Part shown: one piece after another, positions 55,229-64,000 of the stretch
How positions within the stretch are numbered: the stretch's first letter is position 1
Layout of the letters: each line of letters begins with the position of its first letter
Assembly (NCBI GenBank): GCA_005765155.1
Contig: VCCP01000001.1
Span: forward strand, 124,001 to 188,000
Direction: 5' to 3'
Origin: Zelopaecilomyces penicillatus
Lineage: Eukaryota > Ascomycota > Sordariomycetes > Hypocreales > Pseudodiploosporaceae
DNA length: 64,000 nucleotides
Made by a program: the position numbers and the translations under genes
The notes under the pieces: model-generated
What the model was told of the DNA's origin: nothing
What the model saw: only the letters and a program-made list of their open reading frames with translations
Database searches by the model: none

Positions 55229-57469
55229 TCAGTTCAACTCGGGACCACATGACCACCATTGATATGGAATATCTGTCGGCATATCGTTGACTGTCCAATA
55301 TGTCGGAATGTTGTCCATAGCGACAACTGGAAAGGTATCATCTCGGACCACTGTTTCGTTTAACTCCCTATCTGGATTGGAATTGGGATGTGCGGTGCCG
55401 AGAGGTGCATTAGAAGAGGCCACCAGTCCATTATTTCTTGCATCAAATGGTAGTCCCAGAACCTCGCGCGCTATTGTTTGGACCTCCTTCAGGTTGATGC
55501 CCGCCTGCGGCCAGATGCTGGCCATGGCCTTGTGGCACCCGATACTCATGCGAATTTGGTCCCGGGCAACAGCGAGCTTCTCTCCGTCGAGGGTGTACCT
55601 GCACGCAGATAAAAGAGAAAGCGTGCCTGTTGTGAGCATACAAATGGCAAAAGGGGTATGGGCGCATGGTTTTCCCGGAAGGGCTAAAAGTCGGATTTGC
55701 GCCTCGGCCGCCCGGATGCATTTCACAGTATGTACGGCGGAGAATTCTGTCGCCTGACGGAGTGCCGGATCAGTCGGAGACGAGCAGCTTGACATGCATT
55801 CCAGTGGGTCGAATACACAATCTGAAAATGGTCGGTGGAGGCCAACTCTTGTTCTGCAAGGCGTGTAAGTAAAACGTGTTTCGAGTCCAGAAATGATAAA
55901 ATGCGAGAGTGAGTCAACTTACGCGTGAAGAGCCATTGTGGCTTGAAATATGAGCTCATCAACTTCGCCACTCTTTGAGAAGCCGTCCCGTTTGGAGTCA
56001 GGAAGGAGAAGAAGCCACCCGTCGATAATAGCGTCCACAGCCTCGAGCATCTTGTGCGGCGAGTCCATATCAGGAGAACGCTCTCCAAGGACCCTTGACA
56101 TGGCCGTGGCCATGTCCCGAACCGCACCAATAAGATAAGCAAATGATGAGTAGACGTAATTGTCCGTCGAAAATTCTCGATAATTATAATCCTCCAGGGT
56201 TTTAGGGATCGGAATATTCTAAAATTAGGACGTTAGAGTTGTTCTGACTTCAGAAGTAGTTCATGTAACAAAAATAAACCAGTACGAGATCAGGGAAAAG
56301 AGATATAGATATATAAAAAGAAAACGCTGCAAACAATCAACAAAACTTACCCCTGTCTCATACTCATACTCCTCACATGGAAGCTCAGTGGTTGCCTCAG
56401 TCGTTAGAGTGGCAAATGTATGCTTCTTCTTGATGGCTGCGTGAAACGCATCCACGATGAAAATCTGCCACCACGTTCTCCTCCAACTCTCTTGCAAGAC
56501 TGGGTCTCCATAGCTATGCTCGGCCGCGAAATGGCTGCGGAACATGCCGGATTTCACCGCCATTCGTATGGCCTTGTCGAGGTGATGCCTGCCTTTGGCC
56601 GCCTCGCCGGTCCAGTGCATGGCGACGGAGTAGATAAGATGGAACTGGGCCATGAAGAAGTTGTTGGGATCTTGGGGTGTCTCGGCTACTGCCACAGCTA
56701 CCAGCTGGTCTAGGCGATGGCTTCTTGCCAGAGGTGCGGAGGTTTGGTCTGGGCTGGCGTACAGGCTACCGATGAAGCGCATGGCGGCGATCAACGGCTT
56801 GAAATTGGCTTGCTGTGCTGGATCCTGCAACCGCCGCTCCAGATATTGCCGCGGAAGGACACATGGATGGAATCTGTGAAAACATTTGTAATAAAGGTCG
56901 ATATAAGGGTCTCTGGTGGTATTGATCGGCTGGGAGTCCGGTGGGCTCTGTGAGGAGGAGAAATCGTAGCACCACAACTCTGCTGGCGGTGTGAACAATC
57001 TGTTGATGTCCAATGGTGTCTGGTCATTTCGCTGTTGATACAGTGCAGGCGTGCCGGCAACACTATAATTTGGGTTCCCCTGGGAAGCCGAGGAACTGTC
57101 ACCATCGTAGAGATGTCCGGGCGATGTCGAACCTCTCCCTCTTCCTTCACCACTTCCAGAATCAGAGCACGAGCGGGATCCATCTCTACCACCGTCACCG
57201 GGAGAATTTCTTTTGGCCGCAGCAGCGGCTTGATTTCGTCGTGCAGCCAGGGTGGCACGATCAAGGCCTCCTCTCCGGGACTTTGCGTAGTTGCACTCTT
57301 TCCCCTCTGCGATACAACGATCGCACTGCGGTCGTTTGGCATTGCACCGGACATGGCGAGTGCGACAGGGCAGACATGCTAACGATACACGTATGGAAGC
57401 CCCAGCTTTGCCGCTTCCGGGGTTCACAATCGACGAGCTCGTCGATATTTCTGAAGCTGCATGATCCAT
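55229..57469 (-). CDS. Zn(II)2Cys6 fungal transcription factor
   Basis: Exons 56351-57469, 55923-56218 and 55229-55853 (phases 0, 2) give 679 residues. The DNA-binding domain is ACLPCRTRHVRCNAKRPQC with Cys32, 35, 42, 49, 52 and 59, followed by SRRGGLDRATLAARR. A Ser/Gly-rich linker leads to the fungal-specific middle homology region: DPYIDLYYKCFHRFHPCVLP near 185, AMHWTGEAAKGRHHLDKAIRMAVKSGMF near 300, then ESWRRTWWQIFIVDAFHAAI. The second exon supplies DYNYREFSTDNYVYSSFAYLIGAVRDM and the third starts with TRVGLHRPFSDC, a common element of this region that supports the splice. Target genes are unknown; no cluster partner is obvious, though the amidase-fold gene is the next gene to the right. 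Confidence 0.93.
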
Positions 57470-60209
57470 ATTGATTTCCCTTGGGAGAGTTGGTTGCCTG
57501 GTTTCCCGGCTGAGGGTATGTAGTATGCCAATCGGGATCTCGCTTGATCGCGTTGTGCAGATGCCAATGGGTCTCTTGGATTCGTATATTTCGTATCCTT
57601 CGAGGTGGGGAACGAATGGGAAATGGATGGGAATACACGGGAAGGGAATTGACACGGCTATCAGGGGGGGGGGGAATGTCAAAGTAAGTTTTGCCAGGTC
57701 CCAACGGCTATGTTATAGCCTTTTTGTCTCCACGAGTGACCGATATCCGGATACAAGGGAACAGCTGTCAAATAAAGAATCTCTCCCTCACCAACACGCA
57801 TTTAGTTTGGGTCTTACGGTAGTTGAGAGACGTCTGCGGTCCCACTTGGGAGCGGCCGGATGGGCTGATGATGCCGGAAGAGGAGGCGGTGCGGTGGTGG
57901 ATGCCGGTGGAGGAATTGCCAGGGCGGGTAACCGATTTGATCGGGTAGCCGTTTCGCGATTACCCGAAAATAGAGGGCCCATTACTGTTCGAGTTACTTT
58001 GTGCTTACTAAAGGGGAGCATTGGAGGGATAGAAAAGCCACCAAACAGAGAGAGAGGGCTTTCCTGATGCTCTCCAACATTTAACTCTAATTCATGTCTG
58101 TGGAGAAACTAGGCTGATCTCAAACTTTGGCTGCCGTCACAAGGGTCACGGCTATTTGACTGTGTCGGCGAACACGAGGTTGAAGAGGCGCTAACGCGCT
58201 ATCCCGAATTATTAATAGCGGGATGGCAACGGAAACACTCATCATAGTCCAATGAAACTGGATTATTAAGGCCCGAACTCAGCTCTGTCTTAATAACTGG
58301 CAGTTCACATAGCGACGCATTAGACTTGGTTGGTTTCGACAGCCGCGGAAATGCTGTTCTCATGCCATCGAACTGGAGGAAATTTGCAGAGCTCCCTGTC
58401 AGATTGCCGTTGGCAAACCAACTTGCGGCTGCGATCGATACCCTCACTCCGCGTGTGACATCCAGAGCCCCGTGCATCCGCTTGCAACTGTCAACGTCTC
58501 ATGCCGCCATGCTCCGATATAGCTCCCCCGAGACGGGTTGAAAGTGGATTCCCACGGCAGCTCGCGGTTCCGGCCACGTTTCTATTACCCGGCGCTGTGT
58601 GGTTCATCTTGCACCGACACGTCCGCAAACTGCTACATGGTCACGACGGTAGCCTACTTTAATCAGCCTGGTCCCTATGACCCAGGGACCCGTCGCAATC
58701 GTTCTCTGTTCAGTTGAACTCCCTGGGTGGCTCGCCTTAGCCAGCCAAATATCATGACATGAACGTCTAGAAAAGCCTTTTGTTCTTAGCCCCAGCTCTG
58801 GGTGTCAACCAAGATGTGGAGAGAAATTCGCTGCTGTTATTCGCGCTTTGCTACATCACAGACGGGCTAAGCATCGGTGTGTCGGAATGCCGAGAGGCAA
58901 CATGTGCTATTTAAGACGACTTGAATTGGAGGTAAAATGGCCCAAAACGGCATTTGCACTCGCAGTGGTACTTCCGTACCATCGGTGTACGTCAGCATGG
59001 GGGCCTGGCACTTAAATACCCAGTGAAAGAGCTGAACAGCAGCATTGCCACTCTGATACCCGGCGGCGCATTTGATTGGAATGCGAGCCGTTGTTAATTC
59101 ACGGCAATCCAATAAGCATTAAAAATTAGACGAAATAGCAACGGCTGGTCTCCCTATTCTTGCATCTTCGATCTCCGTGGGGTGCCATCGAGCAGGACGA
59201 GTTGAACCTACAGTAGAAACATGGGGTTCGGGATTTATTCCGGTTTCGCCCTACGAAGCCCGCACCTTTTTCGCTTCGACTTCGTCTGCTCCGCCACGGC
59301 AATTCGTCATGCTGACAAAGCGTTGAAGTCATGAGTTCTAGTCAAGGTCAGCGACGCGCATTGTGCGATGACTATCTTTGATAACTGTCTGGAACAGCGC
59401 GACAAAAACTAACCAAAAAGCGTACACCAACCATGATGCTCCGACTAGAAGTTTGGGGCGGCCCGGACGACTCTGCCCGCTTCAAGGCTTTCCAGCTTGA
59501 TTGAGTTTCAAGGAATCAACATCGAAGTTAGCATACGAAGATGCCAGGTCATGGTTTTTGCTTTGCCTGCACGAAAGGCGCGATGCATCAACATTTGGCT
59601 GGAAAGAGCGAGGAAAGAGCAACCATGCACCACAACCTCGTCCGTTCTCTTCCTTCTGATTACATAATCTGCCATCGTCTCTCTCCGCTCGCCGTCACAG
59701 GCTGCCGTTGGCTTTTTGCCTCTTTTCCTCCATGTGTGGGACCGGCAAGGCCATTCTGGCGCAGCGCTCCGAAGCTGCATCGGAAGCTTTGGAACTTTGT
59801 TCCTCTTTCCCTGATCATCAATGCGCTTTTTTCATCAACGTTGTGATCGGCCTAGCCCGGCCCGAAGACCTAAAGCAGCAGACGTGCAGACTTTCCAGGG
59901 GTTCACCAGGCACGCCTCCAGTGCGCTTCCAATCAGCGCTCACAGAGCCAGACCTTCTAATAAGGAACGCGCATCCGCTACGACGCTGAACGTCAGCAGC
60001 AGCTGCACGTTCCAGGCGATGGATCTTGACCTTCCCCTCCTGGACCGGCATGAGCTCTGATCATTACGTAGTGGCGCCTGAATTTTTCTCTGTTGTTCAT
60101 GCATTCCATGCTTGATTTCGAACAAAACTCGCAATTCTCCCGCGACCTTCATTGCGAGTTAGCTTAGTGCTTCGCCGGTTCTGCTCTCATCGCGTCTCTG
60201 TTGGTCAAT
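57470..60209. other. 2.7-kb divergent intergenic region, no gene recognised
   Basis: Lies between the starts of the Zn2Cys6 gene (-) and the amidase-fold gene (+). Frames up to about 200 codons (57471-58067, +) run antisense to the regulator's leader and lack domains. Contains a G9 run near 57667. Confidence 0.5.
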
Positions 60210-62620
60210 ATGCAAGGGAGCCTCTTCACAGTCCTGGTGGCTGGTACACAGTACCTGCTTCACCCACAGAAATTGGTATGTAGTCATATCCTTGCTGCAA
60301 ACTCAACTCGCTAGAACAATGAATACCAAAATTCAATTGAGGTCGCGAGGTAAGGGCAACTTGCTGATGTTTGGCCTTTGGGACTGCTTCGCGTGTAGGG
60401 CACAATCCAAGAGACAATCAAACCAGATGCCCTCATTCCAGTTACACTCTTGGATACCGATGAAATTTTTGGTGACCTCGAAGGCATCTTGAAGCTCTTT
60501 GGGGAAGTTGACGATGTCTTCCGGGAGGAATTTAGCGGCGTTCTCATAGAAAAGCCAAGCAAAAATGGCAGCACTGTAGCCCATGTGCGAAGAACGAAGC
60601 GCGAGGAAGAACCATTTCGTCTGGCGGCCGACGATGGCCCCAGTCCGTTCGAGAGGTTGCCCTCGGGCCCTTACTTTTTGCATGGCCCAAACCTCTACCA
60701 GGCTTGGCGACTTTACGACGACAATCTGGAGGCATTTACGACTGGTGTTATTCCTGAGAGCATCAATGGAACCTCGGATTAGTAAGTTTACAAAACAAAC
60801 GATGCGCTCACCTTTTCACTGGGAACTACAAGTCTCATACTGAACTGTCTAGTTTCGAGGCATTGTCATCTCTCTCAGCAGACGGCAAGTTCAAGTCAAT
60901 CGCTGTTCCATCCCGACTTTATTTCCCAGCACCATCTGTTCGCAAACCTCTCTCTGGTGTCCGCATGTCGATTACCGATGCTGCTCAACTGAAAGGCGTA
61001 CACACCACTCTTTCCAGCAGGGCTTGGACGACAGTTTATGAAGAGGCTGCTATTTCGACAGCGCCACATGTAAAAGCACTTATCGACATGGGTGCCGTTA
61101 TTGTGGGCAAAACAAAATCGTCACAGTTTGATTCCGGCCGGGAGTGGGTTGATATAGACGCCCCATGGAACCCGAGAGGCGATGGGTACCAGGATCCATC
61201 ATGGAGCGCTGCAGGCGCTGGTGCCGGCATGAGTGGTTATGACTGGATGCAGCACTCCTTTGCACTTGACGGTGAGTTCGTTTAAAAACAAAAAAACGTG
61301 CGTGCTTACACCGACTAATATCTGATAAGCTGTTGAGGGTGTGCGCGAGCAATCCGATATCCATGGTCTTTACTCTCTACGCTCGACTGCTGGACTTGCT
61401 TCCTTGAAATGGTGGCAGGTTAGCTCACGGTGAGTCTGACCCTTGACTTGGACTTGTTTTCCCTTATTATACATGAATTATACATGAAAAACGGCTTCTA
61501 ATCTATCAACAGTAACTATGACTCTGCTGGTATGCTCAGTCGCGATCTTGGTGAAATGGTTCGGGCTGCCAAAGCTGCATTCAACCTCCCTGATGCCGAT
61601 GTCACTTTGCCTACCAAGCTTCTGTACCCTCTCGACTTCTATCCAGTCATATCAAAAGAGCACCAGGAACTAGATGACAAGTTTGTTGGTGTTTTGGAGC
61701 AGCTGCTTGGGGTCAAGGCAGAGCGCATCGACCTGGCTGAAACTTGGGGCAAAAAGACTCCAAAAGAGGCCAATGGCCAAAGCCTTCATGAATACTTGAG
61801 CGAAGTGAGTGCTGTCAGATTGTTTCTCGATTTCTTCCTGATCCTTCCATCACTTAACTTACATTTCACAAGGCACCGTTCGAATCTTTCTGCTACGAAT
61901 TCTACCACAAGTATGACGGTTTCCGCAAAGATTACAAGAGTTTGACTGGGCGTGAGCCCTTTGTTGAAGCAACTCCCCGTTTCCGATGGTGAGTTTCTTG
62001 GAATACTACAAAGTGAGGAAAACTTTGTGTTAACACAACATCAAGGGGTGTCGGTGAAAAGGAGTCCAAGGCAGATTACGACGCCGACCAGGCGCGAATT
62101 GCCGTGTTTCGCAAATGGTTTAGTGACCACATCATGTCAACCACGTCGGTTGCCGATTCCAAGACCATCATGGTACTTCCATTTGGTTCGGTTCTTCCCA
62201 GATACCGGGACGATCCTCCAGGGTAAGGACTGTTCACTCGATCCGAATCTGCAGAGGGTAGAACTAACTAGATGCAGTACACCAAAAGCAATTGACGGAC
62301 TCAATCCGAAGTTTCTGGCTCCCCTTTTAGGAACACCACAGTTCGTTGCTCCATGTAAGTTTGCCTCTGCCTTTTAACTCACTTGATCGTATGGGAAAAA
62401 TGTCTCTAACTAATATGACTACAAAGTTGCACAACTACCCTACAACTCCAGAATCAGTGGCAGGGCCGAATATCGGCCAGTGAGTGGCTCAATAATGGGA
62501 CCCAAGGGTGGCGACGTGATGCTCATCGAATTAGTAGAGAGGGCGTTCCGGAAGGCGAACTGGCTTACCAAAATCACGACTGGAACCTCGGCCTTCCCTG
62601 TGGAGTACAAGCCCTCATAG
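60210..62620 (+). CDS. Amidase-fold (amidase-signature family) protein, likely pseudoenzyme, 9 exons
   Basis: Exons 60210-60275, 60399-60781, 60853-61271, 61330-61429, 61513-61804, 61873-61988, 62046-62222, 62278-62354 and 62427-62620 give 607 residues, all phases consistent. Active members use a Ser-cisSer-Lys triad. Here the Lys is kept (VIVGKTKSSQF, Lys236). The Gly/Ser loop, normally with a conserved cis-Ser, reads DPSWSAAGAGAGMSGYDW (Ala269-Ala270 at the cis-Ser). The D-x-G-G-S-x-R nucleophile motif reads DAVEGVR, with Gly293 for Ser. The fold is otherwise recognisable: LRSTAGLASL, SAGMLSRD, then VLPFG and LNPKFLAPLLGTPQFVAP. The N-terminal about 150 residues match the extension seen in fungal members. 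Exon 1 is the least certain. It may be a non-hydrolytic relative or an early pseudogene. Confidence 0.82.
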
Positions 62621-63311
62621 TATCGGTGATAGATGCGCGGAAGCGTAGATCACCCATTAGATTAATTTGTAAAATTTTGTGTCAAGGCATGATTGAATAG
62701 ACTAATACATACATCGAGACAATACGTCGTCCCTCGTACTTTGTGATCGCAAATGAAATTCTCTTTACTGTCAAATGTACTCTCAATAACACCATGTTGA
62801 TGATGTGCCCCGAGATATTCTTCTCCACAAGCTTCTGAGGTTGGAGAATTGAACCCCCCAAAGAGAGACCCATATTATCTCACCAATGTAGCAAAGCGCA
62901 ATTAATTAAGATGACTCTTGAGCATTTGTACGAGTAGCATCCCACCGCACAAAGAATTGATCTAGAATGGCAACCAGAATATCGCGAAAGTGATCGCAAC
63001 GAGTGATGCTCATCACCAAGATTTTTGGCAATCATGAACATTTTGAATGTGTTAGAGAGCCAGGTATAGACGACAAAATGACGTATCTAGCTTGCGACAA
63101 TCGTCTGGCAAGCTATAGATTAGTTGAGTAAGCATCAATGAAGCAGAAAATGACCGTCTTCATTGTGCAAGTGCAACATGAGAAGAAAGATGCATCGTGG
63201 CAGTTGAAGATGGTGGCAGTTGAAGATGGTGGCAGTTTGCTTGGAAAGCCCTAATGATGCTCTTTTGCTCGCTCCCAAATCATCAAGGAGCAACAGCTCC
63301 TACAAGCGACC
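62621..63311. other. Intergenic, 3' flank of the amidase-fold gene
   Basis: 690 bp with no gene; carries the 16-bp tandem repeat at 63198-63238. Confidence 0.5.
63198..63238. repeat. 16-bp tandem repeat, about 2.6 copies
   Basis: Unit GTGGCAGTTGAAGATG, two perfect copies and a partial third. Confidence 0.9.
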
Positions 63312-63397
63312 GGCCGCGTGGCCTAATGGTTAAGGCGCTAGATTTCGGTAGAAATCACATTCTCTAGAGATTCCAGGTTCGACTCCTGGCGTGGTCG
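63312..63397 (+). tRNA. tRNA-Arg (anticodon TCG) with 13-nt intron
   Basis: Reads CGA codons. The acceptor stem GGCCGCG (63312-63318) pairs with CGTGGTC (63390-63396) with two G-U wobbles; the discriminator base is G63397. The D stem GCC/GGC encloses TAATGGTTAA. The anticodon stem CTAGA (63338-63342) pairs with TCTAG (63363-63367). The loop gives TT-TCG-G, and a 13-nt intron (63349-63361) follows position 37. The T arm is CCAGG-TTCGACT-CCTGG. Mature length is 73 nt before CCA addition. A T-rich run starting two bases after the gene (63399-63405) can end Pol III transcription. Confidence 0.93.
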
Positions 63398-63406
63398 TTT
63401 CTTTTT
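63398..63406 (+). terminator. Probable RNA polymerase III terminator
   Basis: TTTCTTTTTT directly after the tRNA gene. Confidence 0.6.
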
Positions 63407-63658
63407 TACTCTTCTTCCTTTTTTACTTCACTATTCTTACTCCTTTTGAGCCAATGATGATGACATTTGAAGAAGTTACCCTTCGGCGTGGTTGTTGTGG
63501 ATCTTTCCATTTCTCTCGTGTTTGATCAAAACTGGATCAAAAATGTCAAAAATGTCCAAATGCATTGAATCTATTTGCACCGCAAACTACCAAAAACCAT
63601 TGTTATACTACGCTAAATTGCATTATTTCCCTTCTTCTCACTGGATCGCCTGTCATCT

Positions 63659-64000
63659 TTAAAAGTCCGTTGCCAATAGTGGCGAGGTGTATGAAGTCAT
63701 ATACTTGCCCTTCTTCTTGGAAAGATTGAAAGAGCAGTATGTATGAATGAAGGCGGTATCATCAGAAACACCATCTTTGCCACTGCGCATAAAAGTTGTT
63801 AGTTGCCACTCAAACTTGCAATAAGAAGACTGTATTCAGCTTGCCACAGCACCAGGAAGAAAAAATGACTTACAAGGCTTGTTCAATTGCCGACTTATAC
63901 TTGCCATCCTCACCCCAGCTCCAGTTCCACCTCTTGAGGATTTGTTCGTAATTCTCCAGAATTGATTTGTTGCTCTTGGCAAACATCCAGAGCGGCACGT
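63659..64000 (-). CDS. Partial gene, unknown product, 5' part beyond the window
   Basis: Two terminal exons: 63874 to beyond 64000, and 63659-63782, joined across a 91-nt intron (GTAAGT...CAG) in phase 2. The visible protein begins PLWMFAKSNKSILENYEQIL and WNWSWGEDGKYKSAIEQALF, then GKDGVSDDTAFIHTYCSFNL, and ends PLLATDF. The clean splice sites and balanced composition make this a real gene end. I do not recognise the family from about 83 residues. Confidence 0.65.

Noticed and set aside
57471..58067. 198-codon plus-strand frame beside the Zn2Cys6 gene
   Set aside because: It runs antisense to the regulator's upstream region and has no domain or ATG-proximal signals; the start appears incidental.
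60293..60354. Extra small exon between exons 1 and 2 of the amidase-fold gene
   Set aside because: An 8-nt exon with good borders would put the following exon out of frame; a single 123-nt intron keeps phase.

Overview
The window is nuclear DNA of a filamentous ascomycete (Pezizomycotina). Its genes are split by short introns, mostly 42 to 150 nt, with GTAAGT/GTATGT/GTGAGT-type donors and CTAAC/CTAAT-like branch sites. It encodes typical fungal proteins: a Zn2Cys6 regulator with a fungal-type middle region, Vac8, mitochondrial Imp1, Alb1 and fungal mitoribosomal proteins. A Sordariomycete, probably hypocrealean, is my inference from how the proteins read; no database was used. Splice junctions were placed by hand and checked for reading phase.

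Left part (1-20 kb) is sparse and accessory-like. It holds an APC amino-acid/GABA-type permease with a 20-nt microexon, a probably secreted thioredoxin-reductase-like flavoprotein, a short-chain dehydrogenase and a small secreted protein. Next comes a notable block at 11.8-19.4 kb. Two paralogous genes of unknown function share an intron position and flank a phosphotransferase/kinase-like gene. A 39-residue Cys/His mini-protein candidate and a second kinase-like gene follow.

Middle part (20-53 kb) is mostly housekeeping. It contains a divergent pair of mitoribosomal genes (uL4m and mL38), an ATF/CREB-type bZIP factor with about 9.3 kb of gene-free, simple-repeat-rich DNA upstream, and the RPA 14-kDa subunit. 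It continues with a disordered protein, a large RhoGAP protein assembled here from four exons, AMPK gamma (SNF4), a kinase-like gene broken by an in-frame TAG, Alb1, mitochondrial IF3, inner-membrane peptidase Imp1 and the armadillo-repeat protein Vac8 (seven exons). Four of these genes act in mitochondrial gene expression or protein maturation.

Right part (53-64 kb) is again sparse. It has a Zn2Cys6 transcription factor, a nine-exon amidase-fold protein that appears to have lost two of its three catalytic residues, an intron-containing tRNA-Arg(TCG), and the 3' part of a gene running off the right edge.

The best candidates for undescribed biology are the paralogue-kinase-paralogue block, the mini-protein with a long (CTT)n leader, the amidase-fold pseudoenzyme, and the very large repeat-rich control region of the bZIP gene. 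No CRISPR array, rRNA gene or recognisable intact transposon was seen.
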